Shown here: positions 50,143-59,169 of the stretch, piece by piece | Layout of the letters: every line of letters begins with the position of its first letter | Numbering within the stretch: position 1 is the stretch's first letter | Origin: Marinomonas arctica | GTDB taxonomy: Bacteria; Pseudomonadota; Gammaproteobacteria; Pseudomonadales; Marinomonadaceae | Assembly: GCF_003259225.1 (NCBI RefSeq) | Contig: NZ_QHJF01000005.1 | Coordinates: forward strand, 62,001-126,000 | Direction: 5' to 3' | Length of the DNA stretch: 64,000 bases | Notes under the pieces: generated by a model | What the model was told of the DNA's origin: nothing | What the model saw: only the letters and a program-made list of their open reading frames with translations | Database searches by the model: none | Translations under genes and position numbers: made by a program

Positions 50143-50155
50143 CCGTCGTTTGTCA

Positions 50156-50653
50156 ATGCGCCTTTCCGTTCAACCTACGAAAAGCACACACACTCAGTTT
50201 TCTGTGTGTGTGTGCTTGATCGCGGTTTTCCTGATTTATTTTGGCCCACTGTTCTCGCAAATAAGTAACGCCCTTTCATCCCAGCCCACAACAACGCCCA
50301 CATCAATCGAAAATACTGGAATGGAAGCCATGTCTATGACGTCCATGGTAATGCCTGGACACGACCATAGCAAAATGCTTTCCGAACTTACGGACAGTCA
50401 ACCAACGCAAACAAACTCAGCCCATATTAGCCATCATGGGCATCATGCCCATGGAGAAAGCACAAATTTACTAGAAGCCTGTGGTTATTGCTCTCTCCTC
50501 TTTCATTTAAATTGGATTGACGCCAAAACCTTAGAGCTTATTCCACTACGCCAAAACCGTTACCCAAACCCCGTAGTGGCCACTCTTTCGCACAAATATC
50601 ACGTGCCTTTCACTTCCATTCTACCTCGAGCGCCACCAGTCGTTTTCATCTAA
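50156..50653 (+). CDS. DUF2946-family His-rich membrane protein
   Basis: A 165-residue protein with one N-terminal hydrophobic helix (about 15-35, VCVCLIAVFLIYFGPLF), a His/Met-rich middle (MVMPGHDHSKM, then HISHHGHHAHGES) and the family motif EACGYCSLLFH. Such proteins are found beside TonB receptors and copper-responsive genes and are thought to handle copper. That role is inference from composition and family. The ATG at 50156 is preferred over TTG two codons earlier; neither has a clear ribosome site. The PepSY gene follows after 158 bp. Confidence 0.75.
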   Translation: MRLSVQPTKSTHTQFSVCVCLIAVFLIYFGPLFSQISNALSSQPTTTPTSIENTGMEAMSMTSMVMPGHDHSKMLSELTDSQPTQTNSAHISHHGHHAHGESTNLLEACGYCSLLFHLNWIDAKTLELIPLRQNRYPNPVVATLSHKYHVPFTSILPRAPPVVFI

Positions 50654-50811
50654 TGAATATTGCAATCGATATGTACATCTAAAACGACACGACCTATTCA
50701 GATTCGTCACTGTACTGAATCATGTGTACGTGTCTTTAATAATGCTAGAAAAGTGAGTTTACCGCTCAGAGGCATTGTTCTGCCCTTTTCTACAAGACGA
50801 GAAATATCAAT

Positions 50812-52209
50812 ATGTCGACAAAAAAACCTATTAAGACCCCCGAGTCTTCTTCAAACGCAATGTTGCTGCTAATTACACGACTGCACTTCTATATTGGTCT
50901 GTTCGTCGGCCCCTTTATCTTTGTGGCCGCATTCACTGGCACGCTTTATGTGCTCACACCACAAATTGAAAGTGCCATTTACAAAGACGTACTCACCACG
51001 CAAAGTGTGGGTGAAAGCCAGCCTCTTTCTCAACAAATAGCCGCGGCAAAATCGCACCTACAGAATAACTTAATCTTATTTGCCGTTCGCCCAGCACCTG
51101 AAACCGGTGATACAACACGCATCATGTTCTTAGATGCAAGCGCTCAACATTCAGGTGCCAGAGCGGTGTTTATCGATCCGATCACACTCGAGGTCAAAGG
51201 TAATCTGCCTGTCTATGGAACCAGCGGAATTTTACCACTTAGAACCACAATAGATTTTATGCATCGTCAACTGCTTTTAGGCGAAGTTGGACGCTATTAC
51301 AGTGAATTAGCCGCTTCTTGGCTATGGATCGCCGCACTGGGTGGCGTATTTTTATGGTACAAAGGCGGTAAGAAAAATAAGGCCGAATTGGCCAACAAAA
51401 CAGCGCATCTTCGAAAACGTAGACGCCACTATCAATTAGGTTTGTTGCTTTTTGTCGGTTTAGTCTTTGTCTCCATTACTGGATTAACTTGGTCTAAATG
51501 GGCGGGGGACAACATCAGCACATTGCGCAATAGCATTGGCTGGGTCACACCGTCAGTCTCACAAGACCTCACAACCATAGATCACAATATGATGATGTCT
51601 GACGAACATGCCGATCATCTAAATCATTCAAGTCACCATAATATGCCGGCAAAGAAACCAGCAGCAGAAAAATTTGAAGATGTTGATGCTCTGTTTGATG
51701 GGGTTTTGAAAGCAGCAAGAGACGCTGGAATCGACGCGAATAAGCTGGAAATAAGACCCTCCTCAACCAAAGACAAAGCTTGGCGGGTGAGTGAAATAGA
51801 TCGCTCTTGGCCAACGCAAGTCGACAGCGTCGCCGTTGATGCGAGTACTATGACAGTGACTAGCCGCGCGGATTTTGCCACCTTCCCGATTGTTGCCAAG
51901 CTGATTCGCTGGGGCATTGATGCGCACATGGGCATTTTGTTTGGCGTTGCCAACCAGATCATTTTGGCATTTTTTGGACTCTCTTTGTGTTTGATGATTA
52001 TCTGGGGCTATAAAATGTGGTGGCTACGTCGACCACAAGCAGGCTCTTCGGCCAAACCACTGCGCCAAGCATGGAAGAAACTCTCCGGCACGCAAAAAAC
52101 CATCACGCTGCTGATTGCCATTATTTTAGGTGTTAGCATGCCCGTAATGGGCATTAGTTTGCTTGTCTTTTTAATCATTGACACCCTTCGCTGGAAATAT
52201 CAACAGTAA
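50812..52209 (+). CDS. PepSY-associated membrane protein (PiuB-like)
   Basis: A 465-residue inner-membrane protein with about four helices (about 25-50, 165-185, 205-230, 380-405) plus a fifth pair near the end, of the PepSY_TM/PiuB family. These are linked to iron or copper uptake and may be reductases. Typical signs are RLHFYIGLFVGPFIFVAAFT at the start, TIDFMHRQLLLGEVGRYY and a periplasmic His-rich loop (DEHADHLNHSSHHNM, about 264-278). The preceding His-rich DUF2946 gene supports a metal-related function. Confidence 0.85.
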   Translation: MSTKKPIKTPESSSNAMLLLITRLHFYIGLFVGPFIFVAAFTGTLYVLTPQIESAIYKDVLTTQSVGESQPLSQQIAAAKSHLQNNLILFAVRPAPETGDTTRIMFLDASAQHSGARAVFIDPITLEVKGNLPVYGTSGILPLRTTIDFMHRQLLLGEVGRYYSELAASWLWIAALGGVFLWYKGGKKNKAELANKTAHLRKRRRHYQLGLLLFVGLVFVSITGLTWSKWAGDNISTLRNSIGWVTPSVSQDLTTIDHNMMMSDEHADHLNHSSHHNMPAKKPAAEKFEDVDALFDGVLKAARDAGIDANKLEIRPSSTKDKAWRVSEIDRSWPTQVDSVAVDASTMTVTSRADFATFPIVAKLIRWGIDAHMGILFGVANQIILAFFGLSLCLMIIWGYKMWWLRRPQAGSSAKPLRQAWKKLSGTQKTITLLIAIILGVSMPVMGISLLVFLIIDTLRWKYQQ

Positions 52210-52637
52210 GGCGTTCAGCACGCTTATGCTCATCAAGTTCACTGCGAACTTGATGAGCATTATCGATGCTTTAAATCCATCGGACAGACACCCTAAATGG
52301 TTTTTTCTCTGGCCTATTGGCATGTTATCAGTAGAATATCGGGTTAATTTTATCGTCAGAACGATTTTTTAAAGGCATCCAGCTACTTATAAAAAAGGCG
52401 CAGCAAGCCTCAGTCACAATCACCAACGATGACAACATGATCTAGGAAATGCTTTCCAAACCTAAGATGTATCTCTCTTTTTTAAAAAATAAATTAGATA
52501 AATTGCATAAATACATTATCAATCTGACCGTAAATTCAAAATAGACCACGGGCGGAGCATAATCACTTTTGCTCAAGATCGGGGAAAAATCCGATATTTC
52601 AAACGCCAACATACACTCATTAACGTAGGAAGCTAAT
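52210..52637. other. 428-bp intergenic region with one strong palindrome
   Basis: Apart from the 15-bp inverted repeat at 52226-52260, this AT-rich stretch holds no gene I can support. The last part must carry the promoter of the small-protein gene at 52638. Confidence 0.45.
52226..52260. repeat. 15-bp perfect inverted repeat after the PepSY gene
   Basis: ATGCTCATCAAGTTC (52226-52240) and GAACTTGATGAGCAT (52246-52260) are exact arms around ACTGC. It starts 16 bp after the PepSY stop and looks like a transcript-end hairpin, but no T-tract follows, so a Rho-independent function is not assured. Confidence 0.7.
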
Positions 52638-52808
52638 ATGTCTAAAACCACAGTGAAATTCGAGTATGAAAAAGAAACCAAAAACAGCGTTCGCTATCTA
52701 GAAGTACCTGAAGAAGGAAAAGCCCCTATCATGGGGACGCTGTATGTACAAAAGTGGTTCGCTGGCGGCAGTAAAACATTAGAAATCACGATAGAGAAAA
52801 AAGACTAA
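52638..52808 (+). CDS. Small conserved-looking protein, 56 residues
   Basis: A 56-residue frame starting ATG after AGGA at suitable spacing. The product begins MSKTTVKFEYEKETKNSVRY, includes PEEGKAPIMGTLYVQKWF and ends in the basic-acidic IEKKD. The pattern of alternating hydrophobic and polar residues suggests a small beta-rich cytoplasmic protein with no membrane segment or signal. I do not recognise a function. Composition and ribosome site support a real gene. The IS5-type element lies 9 bp downstream. Confidence 0.7.
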   Translation: MSKTTVKFEYEKETKNSVRYLEVPEEGKAPIMGTLYVQKWFAGGSKTLEITIEKKD

Positions 52809-52817
52809 GTACTCTAG

Positions 52818-52973
52818 GGAAGGTACGAACAAATCCTCTTGTCTCAGCATATGGATAAAAGCTTGCTATTCGAGGCGAATACCAATAGTGGTTCTATTTT
52901 TGAGGTGCTCAACACAGAATACAAGCTTTTAGATCATGCCCTACGGGCCTTAGTAGCCTTATTCGCACCTTCC
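52818..52973. mobile_element. IS5-family miniature element (MITE or internally deleted IS)
   Basis: The ends GGAAGGTACGAACAAATC (left) and GGAAGGTGCGAATAAGGC (complement of the right) match at 14 of 18 positions and resemble the IS5 terminal repeat, which begins GGAAGGTGCGAA. Each end is bordered by CTAG (52814-52817 and 52974-52977), a fitting 4-bp target duplication for IS5 (YTAR). The element is only 156 bp and encodes no transposase, so it would need a transposase in trans. It lies between the small-protein gene and the sulfatase-fold gene and does not disrupt either. Confidence 0.82.
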
Positions 52974-53165
52974 CTAGCTCTGCGAATTAGGAAATCAAAA
53001 ACACTCTCTCAGGCTTTTCTTTCACAAATACTAACGTCATGTGGAAGAAAACGCTCTATTGGCTTGAAACATCAAACAGCCAAAAAATATAGTTTTTCTT
53101 TTCATTTTTATTTCACTTCACATGCTTTACATTGACGCAGATATAACCACTTTTAGAGACAAGAT

Positions 53166-55130
53166 ATGCCAAATAATAAAAATGTGTTTTTGCGTGTTTT
53201 CTCTTCTCTCAGACCATATTTGTTTTTTTTAGGTCTCACCCTACTCTGCTTATTACTTAGTCGCTTGTCGTTAATGATCTGGAAATACGATCGAATTGAC
53301 AGTGTTAGTGATTGGTTCACAATACTGGGCTTCGGTTTACGCATTGATATCGCGTCCATCTCATACATTATTGGCATACCTGCGGTCATCAGTTTATTGA
53401 TTTCAGGCATACCTTATGTCAACCGCATTTGGGATTTTCTTACTCGAATTTGGCTAACCTGTACCTTTGTTGTATTGATATTTATGGAGGTATCAACGCC
53501 AGCGTTTATTGAAGAATACAGCTTAAGACCGAACCGTCTTTTTGTAGAGTATTTGCTCTACCCTAAAGAAGTCTTCTCTATGCTGATTGAAGGTCATAAG
53601 GTTACTCTGCTTATAACCACTTTCCTCACTACTCTCACTGTGATTTTGGCATATCAGTTTTTCCGCAAGCAAAGCATTGCCAACCAACCACAGCCTAAAT
53701 GGTTCGAACGTCCAGTATTAGTCGTTATCATTTTCTGTCTTGCCTTTCTTGGCGCTCGATCTAGCTTGCAGCACAGACCAATCAACCCAAGCTATACGGC
53801 ATTCACTAACGATCCGCTCGTAAATAGCCTCACCCTTAACTCGACCTATTCTCTTCTTTACGCAGTCAGCCAAATGGCCGATGAAGTTAGCTCATTTGAA
53901 CTGTACCCGGTAATGAGCCAAGATAAGGTAATGGCAGAGATCCATAAAGCAATGGGGCTAGATAACGATCTCTTTACATCGCCAGACCTGCCGACCTTAC
54001 ATACACAAAAAGCGACCCAGCATTTTGATCGCCCAAAAAACCTTGTCATTATTCTTGAGGAAAGCTTAGGAGCACAGTTTGTTGGCAGTTTAGGCGGGCT
54101 TCCTTTAACGCCTGAGTACGATAAATTAGTGCCTGAAGCATGGTCATTCAACAATTTGTACGCCACAGGAACGCGCTCGGTACGCGGCATAGAAGCGGTG
54201 ATTACTGGCTTTGTTCCTACTCCAGCACGTAGCACAGTCAAACTTCCCAATTCACAAACCAACTTTTTCACTATTGCCAAACTGCTCGGTGAGCAAGGTT
54301 ATGACACAAACTTCATCTATGGTGGTGGTGCGCATTTTGACAACATGAAATCCTTTTTCTTAGGTAACGGCTTCAACTCCATCATTGAAGAAAAAGACTT
54401 TAATAACCCGGAATTTATTGGTTCTTGGGGCGTAAGCGATGAAGATCTTTTCACAAAAGCCAATCAAGACTTTGTTGAAAAATCCAAAACGGGGAGGCCT
54501 TTTTTTAGTCTGGTCTTCAGCTCATCAAACCATGATCCGTACGAATTTCCTGACAACAAAATTGAGCTCTACAACACACCAAAAGCGACCCGAGAGAACG
54601 CGGTAAAATACGCCGATCACGCTATTGGCCACTTTTTTAGATTGGCGAAACAAGAAGACTACTGGAAAGACACCGTGTTTTTAGTGGTTGCAGACCATGA
54701 TGCCCGTACGACTAGATCAGACTTAGTGCCCATTCCAAGCTTTCACATACCCGCTTTGATTATAGGTGATGGGATAAAACCTAAAAATGACAGTCGATTG
54801 ACCAGCCAAATAGACTTGGCACCCACACTTTTGTCATTGATTGGCGTTGATTCCGAACACCCAATGATTGGGCAAGACTTAACAAAAGTCGGTGATGATT
54901 ATATCGGGCGAGCGATAATGCAATTCAATGAAAACCAAGCTTTTTTAAAAGACGGTAAAGCGGTCATTTTACAACCCAAAAAACCACCAGCTACCTTTAC
55001 TTATGTAAATTCGACCCTTACCCCAAGTAATGACATCAGTGAAGATTTAATCAACCAAGCTATCGCGCATCCATTACTGGGCACTTGGCTTTACAACGAG
55101 AAAAAATACGACATGCGCAGAACTCAATAA
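53166..55130 (+). CDS. LTA-synthase-like sulfatase-fold membrane enzyme
   Basis: A 654-residue inner-membrane protein with five N-terminal helices (about 17-215) and a periplasmic alkaline-phosphatase/sulfatase-fold domain (about 285-580). Active-site landmarks are VIILEESLGAQF (metal-binding E), TGTRSVRGIEA (nucleophile loop), SSSNHDPYEFP and VVADHDARTT. This layout is shared by lipoteichoic acid synthase and by gram-negative phosphoglycerol or phosphoethanolamine transferases that modify periplasmic glucans or lipids. The substrate is unknown. It overlaps the convergent methyltransferase gene by 7 bp. Confidence 0.88.
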   Translation: MPNNKNVFLRVFSSLRPYLFFLGLTLLCLLLSRLSLMIWKYDRIDSVSDWFTILGFGLRIDIASISYIIGIPAVISLLISGIPYVNRIWDFLTRIWLTCTFVVLIFMEVSTPAFIEEYSLRPNRLFVEYLLYPKEVFSMLIEGHKVTLLITTFLTTLTVILAYQFFRKQSIANQPQPKWFERPVLVVIIFCLAFLGARSSLQHRPINPSYTAFTNDPLVNSLTLNSTYSLLYAVSQMADEVSSFELYPVMSQDKVMAEIHKAMGLDNDLFTSPDLPTLHTQKATQHFDRPKNLVIILEESLGAQFVGSLGGLPLTPEYDKLVPEAWSFNNLYATGTRSVRGIEAVITGFVPTPARSTVKLPNSQTNFFTIAKLLGEQGYDTNFIYGGGAHFDNMKSFFLGNGFNSIIEEKDFNNPEFIGSWGVSDEDLFTKANQDFVEKSKTGRPFFSLVFSSSNHDPYEFPDNKIELYNTPKATRENAVKYADHAIGHFFRLAKQEDYWKDTVFLVVADHDARTTRSDLVPIPSFHIPALIIGDGIKPKNDSRLTSQIDLAPTLLSLIGVDSEHPMIGQDLTKVGDDYIGRAIMQFNENQAFLKDGKAVILQPKKPPATFTYVNSTLTPSNDISEDLINQAIAHPLLGTWLYNEKKYDMRRTQ

Positions 55131-55801
55131 ACCGCGTTAGATTTCTGCGAGCCTTTTTGATAAGTCAGAATTTGCCCTTTAAAAGGCACAGACAAGTAGT
55201 ACGTTGTGATGGGCTTTCGCTGATGATGGGAATAGCCCATGGCAATCATTTTTTTACTGAACGGCGCATGATGACCACGACCTGGGTCCACCAGCAATAC
55301 AGAACAACTGTCTGCGGCGTGCTTTTCGATAAAAGTTGCCAAAAGATCGACGTGAAAACGCTCGTACAATATGTCGCTGCCGATAATACAGTCGTATTTT
55401 CCTAGATAAATACTCGTGTCTTGCCAACTCGCCCTAATGAAAGGAATCACTCTATCGCCATTTAACAGAGCGTTCGTATTAAGAAAGCCAGCTGCTTCTG
55501 GGTGATAGTCCGTGGCGGTAATATTAGCCAAACGATGATTTAACACCAAACTTGCCAAACCAATACCACAACCCACTTCCAATATTTTTAACCCTTCTAC
55601 CTGATAGTCAAACATAAGGTGCGCCAAGACCTCACCAGAAGGCCAAATCACACCAAATAAAGGCCACACAGCGGATGAAATACCCAACTTCAAGGCGACA
55701 TCGTCATCATCTGAAAACTCTTGATTATCACGCAACGTGCGTACATGAATATCAGTCTTATCAAATTCAAACGTTTGATAACGGACACGAAAGTGAGACA
55801 T
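55124..55801 (-). CDS. SAM-dependent methyltransferase
   Basis: A 225-residue class I methyltransferase of the lysine-methyltransferase-like (METTL21/nicotinamide-N-methyltransferase) group. The SAM motif is GLKILEVGCGIGLASLV and the DYH... segment ANITATDYHPEAAGFLN follows. A YDCIIGSDILYE motif matches the post-motif II of protein lysine methyltransferases. The ATG at 55801, 3 bp after AGGGCG, is chosen over an upstream in-frame start. The substrate is unknown. Confidence 0.85.
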   Translation of the reverse strand: MSHFRVRYQTFEFDKTDIHVRTLRDNQEFSDDDDVALKLGISSAVWPLFGVIWPSGEVLAHLMFDYQVEGLKILEVGCGIGLASLVLNHRLANITATDYHPEAAGFLNTNALLNGDRVIPFIRASWQDTSIYLGKYDCIIGSDILYERFHVDLLATFIEKHAADSCSVLLVDPGRGHHAPFSKKMIAMGYSHHQRKPITTYYLSVPFKGQILTYQKGSQKSNAVY

Positions 55802-55926
55802 AAACGCCCTAGCAGTGCTCGGAAATAGCAAACGCTATTAAGCTGAGGCATCATACTAGCTTGCTGATGCATGATTGCCTACGCTTAGTTTGATTAACCG
55901 CTTACCTCCCTTATTTGCCCGCCGCA

Positions 55927-56826
55927 TTAATCAACAGACCAATGTTCCAATAGAATGTTAATAAACAAATCGGCCGCGGGTGATACCGATGTTGAACTGC
56001 GTTTGACAAGGCCAATCGAGCGGTCAATTTTTTGCCCCTTAAGCGGCCTAGAAGTCAGTACGGAAGCACTGCTCAATGGCATGGCGAGTTTCGGAACAAT
56101 CGATATCCCCAACCCCATTTCGACCAAACCAAGTGATGTCGAAAGGTGCTGCACTTCATAAAAACTGTTTAACTGCACTTGGTCTCTTGCTAAAGATTTA
56201 TCTAACAAAATGCGGTTACCACTGGCACGCCCAACACTGATTAATTTGTAAGGTTCCATGTCTATCCAAGACACTTCTTCCAACTCGCATAACGGATGAT
56301 CTTTGCGCAAACACACCACAAAGGGGTCGTCTAAAAGTGGGGTAAAAGACACTTCTGGGTGTTGAGCAATAGCCATATTGATCCCAAAATCTGCGTCACC
56401 GCGAATAACAGACTCCAAACCATGGTTCGCACTCTCATCTAAAATTTGAATCCGAATACCGGGATAACGCTCATTAAAAACATTGATAACACTTGGCAAA
56501 AAGTAAAAGGCGGCGGTCGGAATACAGGCAATAGTGACCTTACCTTTTTGCTGTGACGCCATGTCTTTTATCCCCAAAACAGATAGCTCAAAATCTTCCA
56601 CCATACGTCGAGCTTTTGGCAAAAACTCACGTCCTACGGAGGTTAGCCACGTTTTCCGAGTGGTTCTTTCAAATAATTGAGCGCCAAGAATTGTCTCTAA
56701 TTTTTGCATTCGGCGGCTTAAAGCAGGCTGCGATAAAAAGGTCAATTCTGCCGCATCATGAAAGTTTCCCGTTTCTGCAATGCGTATAAAAATAACCAAA
56801 TCTTTGAATTCTATTTGATGCATCAT
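55927..56826 (-). CDS. LysR-type transcriptional regulator
   Basis: A 299-residue LysR regulator: winged helix-turn-helix at about 5-65 (NFHDAAELTFLSQPALSRRM, with LGAQLFERTTR) and a type-2 periplasmic-fold effector domain (about 95-295). It is divergent from the PrpF/GalD and Tct genes, and a palindromic T-N11-A box lies between, so it most likely regulates that cluster in response to a tricarboxylic acid. Effector identity is inferred from the neighbours. Confidence 0.93.
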   Translation of the reverse strand: MMHQIEFKDLVIFIRIAETGNFHDAAELTFLSQPALSRRMQKLETILGAQLFERTTRKTWLTSVGREFLPKARRMVEDFELSVLGIKDMASQQKGKVTIACIPTAAFYFLPSVINVFNERYPGIRIQILDESANHGLESVIRGDADFGINMAIAQHPEVSFTPLLDDPFVVCLRKDHPLCELEEVSWIDMEPYKLISVGRASGNRILLDKSLARDQVQLNSFYEVQHLSTSLGLVEMGLGISIVPKLAMPLSSASVLTSRPLKGQKIDRSIGLVKRSSTSVSPAADLFINILLEHWSVD

Positions 56827-56869
56827 TCACCCCACTGATTCGTTTCACACATCAATTATGTACTATCTT

Positions 56870-56882
56870 TGCATTTGATGCA
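56870..56882. promoter_or_regulatory. LysR-box (T-N11-A) upstream of the tct/prpF cluster
   Basis: TGCAT-TTG-ATGCA is a perfect dyad fitting the LysR T-N11-A consensus. It lies 44 bp from the lysR start and 60 bp before the prpF-like ATG, in the only intergenic gap of the divergent pair. Confidence 0.65.
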
Positions 56883-56941
56883 CGAATACCGGTTGTGAGA
56901 CTTTAGTTCCATGCTCTTACAACAACAAAGGTTTAATAAGA

Positions 56942-58003
56942 ATGTCACAAACCATATCTTGCATCATAATGCGTGGCGGCACTTCTAGAGGTCCATACTT
57001 GCAAATTTCTGACCTTCCTCAGGATCGTAGTGCTTGCGCAGACGTTTTGCTAAAAATCATGGGATCAGGCCATGAACTCCAACTTGATGGCATTGGTGGT
57101 GGCAATAGCCTCACCAGTAAAGTTGCGATGGTTGGTGCTTCTACCCACCCCGATGCAGATGTTGATTACCTATTTGCCCAAGTTGGCGTGCTAGACAAAA
57201 TCGTTGATTTTTCACCCAATTGCGGAAACATGCTGGCAGGTGTTGCTCCCTATGCCATAGAAACTGGATTGTTTCCAGCAAGCCAAGGCACAACCACCGT
57301 CCGCATTCATAACCTTAATACGGGTAAAATTATCCATTCGACGGTACAAACCCCGCAAGGCAAAGTAGAATACACGGGCAACACTATTATCAGTGGCACC
57401 AATTCACCTGGCGCGCCAATTCAATTGACTTTTCTTAATGTAGAAGGCGCTAAAACCGGTAAATTATTACCGACTGGAAATGCCGTAGATGTTATTAACT
57501 CAACAGAGGTAACCTGCATTGATGCGGCAACACCCGTGGTTTTAATTAAGGCAAGCGACCTCGGAAAAACGGGAAATGAGACCCCAAGCGAGCTAGATAA
57601 CGACACTGAATTTATGAGCCGCTTAGAGTCCATCCGTTTAAAAGCGGGCGAACTCATGGGGTTGGGCGACGTTGCAAACTCGGTTATTCCTAAGCCAATT
57701 TTGCTGTCTCCAGCGAACCATGGAGGCACCATTAATGCCCGCTATTTTGTTCCTCACAAGTGCCATAAATCATTGGCCGTAACAGGCAGTATTGCCATCG
57801 TGACCGCCTGCTGCCTTCCCGGCACCGTAGCGGCCAAACTCATCGGTAATAAAGACTCCGAATCTTATTTTACCCTTGAACATCCTTCAGGAAAAATTGA
57901 GCTTAATGCTCAACGCAAGGAAGACAATTTATCCGCTTTGAATAGCGTATCGGTAATTCGTACTGCCAGAAAAATACTGTCAGGTACGGTTTATCTTAAT
58001 TAA
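56942..58003 (+). CDS. PrpF/GalD-family isomerase
   Basis: A 353-residue PrpF-family protein with two homologous DAP-epimerase-like halves. The opening CIIMRGGTSRGPYLQISDLP, the LDGIGGGNSLTSKVAM loop and the SPNCGNMLAGVAPYAIETG cysteine motif fit the family. Members isomerise methylaconitate (PrpF), 4-oxalomesaconate (GalD) or trans-aconitate. The Tct transporter next to it suggests an imported unsaturated tricarboxylic acid. I cannot decide between these substrates, since no prpC/acnD or gal genes are in the window. Confidence 0.88.
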   Translation: MSQTISCIIMRGGTSRGPYLQISDLPQDRSACADVLLKIMGSGHELQLDGIGGGNSLTSKVAMVGASTHPDADVDYLFAQVGVLDKIVDFSPNCGNMLAGVAPYAIETGLFPASQGTTTVRIHNLNTGKIIHSTVQTPQGKVEYTGNTIISGTNSPGAPIQLTFLNVEGAKTGKLLPTGNAVDVINSTEVTCIDAATPVVLIKASDLGKTGNETPSELDNDTEFMSRLESIRLKAGELMGLGDVANSVIPKPILLSPANHGGTINARYFVPHKCHKSLAVTGSIAIVTACCLPGTVAAKLIGNKDSESYFTLEHPSGKIELNAQRKEDNLSALNSVSVIRTARKILSGTVYLN

Positions 58004-58063
58004 CTATCAATACAACAATAATAAACGTATTGAACATTCATAAAAACAAGAAAGGAAAAAATC

Positions 58064-59146
58064 ATGAAAAAACTTTCTAAGCTCTTAGGTGTTTCCATCC
58101 TATCTTTTGGCTGTTTGCTGTCAATCCCTGCAAAAGCGCAGGAAACAGAACTCCCTTCCACAATAAACTGGACCATTCCATTTGGCGTGGGTGGCGGTAC
58201 AGATGTGTGGGCTCGCTTTGTTGCGCCGCATCTAACAAAGAATTTACCGGGTAATCCAACGGTTGTGATTAAAAACCAACCGGGTGGCGGCTCCATTACA
58301 GGGACCAACTTATTCTTCCAACGTGCAAAGAGCAATGGTGAAGATATTTTAGGAACATCAGCATCAACATTGTATCCATTCATGTTAGGCGATAAGCGTG
58401 TACGCTATAACTTCGATAAATGGATTCCTCTATTGGCTAGCCCTACCGGTGGCGTTGTTTATGTCCAACCAGATCTTGGCGTGTCTTCGGCTGACGATAT
58501 TAAGAAATTAGATGGCGTAACGTTGCCATTTGGCTCTCAAAGCCCAACTGGCTTAGAGCTACCTGTCTTTCTGGCTTTCGAAATGCTAGGGCTTGATATC
58601 AAACCCGTTTTTGGTATGAAAAGTCGTGGTGAAGGTCGTCTTGCTTTCGAGCGTGGTGAGGCCAAAATTGATTTCCAAACCTCTTCTGCTTATTTAAGTT
58701 CTGCTCTTGATCTAGTTAACAATCAAAAAGCCGTACCTTTGTTTTCATTAGGCATTATGAATAATCAAGGTAAAATTGTTCGAGATCCTGCCTTTGCTGA
58801 TCTTCCAACATTTGAAGAAGTCTATGCTAAAAAGTTTGGCAAGCAACCTGAAGGGATTGAATATACCGCTTACAAGAAATTTTTAGCGGCAGGTTTTGCC
58901 TTCCAAAAAGTAATTTTCATCCCAGCGGATACGCCTAGTGATGTTATCAATACTTACCAAACATCCATTAGAACCATGCTAAAAGACCCAGCCTTCATCA
59001 AAGACTCTGAAATCCAAGTAGGGCCTTATGAAAACATCGTGGGTATTGACGCGGCTCAACACCTTAGCGATGCCATTAGTGTATCTCCTGAGTTATACAC
59101 TTGGATTTCCTCTTGGTTAAAATCAAAATTTGATTACACGCTGTAA
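58064..59146 (+). CDS. Tripartite tricarboxylate transporter binding protein TctC
   Basis: A 360-residue periplasmic binding protein of the Bug/TctC family. Signal peptide about 1-27 (ending AKA). Family segments are WTIPFGVGGGTDVWARFVAP, VVIKNQPGGGSITGTNLFF and DFQTSSAYL. It should capture a carboxylic acid and deliver it to the TctA-TctB protein encoded next, 23 bp on. Expression would follow the PrpF-type gene after a 60-bp gap. Confidence 0.92.
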   Translation: MKKLSKLLGVSILSFGCLLSIPAKAQETELPSTINWTIPFGVGGGTDVWARFVAPHLTKNLPGNPTVVIKNQPGGGSITGTNLFFQRAKSNGEDILGTSASTLYPFMLGDKRVRYNFDKWIPLLASPTGGVVYVQPDLGVSSADDIKKLDGVTLPFGSQSPTGLELPVFLAFEMLGLDIKPVFGMKSRGEGRLAFERGEAKIDFQTSSAYLSSALDLVNNQKAVPLFSLGIMNNQGKIVRDPAFADLPTFEEVYAKKFGKQPEGIEYTAYKKFLAAGFAFQKVIFIPADTPSDVINTYQTSIRTMLKDPAFIKDSEIQVGPYENIVGIDAAQHLSDAISVSPELYTWISSWLKSKFDYTL

Positions 59147-59169
59147 TTTTGTAGCAGGAGTTATTGTTA

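Noticed and set aside
50660..50872. A 70-codon frame between the DUF2946 and PepSY genes.
   Set aside because: It runs into the PepSY gene in a different frame, has no ribosome site and no protein-like pattern.
52442..52681. A 79-codon minus-strand frame in the gap after the PepSY gene.
   Set aside because: It overlaps the start of the better supported 56-residue gene and has no family-like features.
52839..53135. A 98-codon open frame on the plus strand.
   Set aside because: It begins inside the IS5-type element and runs out through its right end. The composition is not protein-like and no ribosome site precedes it, so it is read-through of non-coding sequence.
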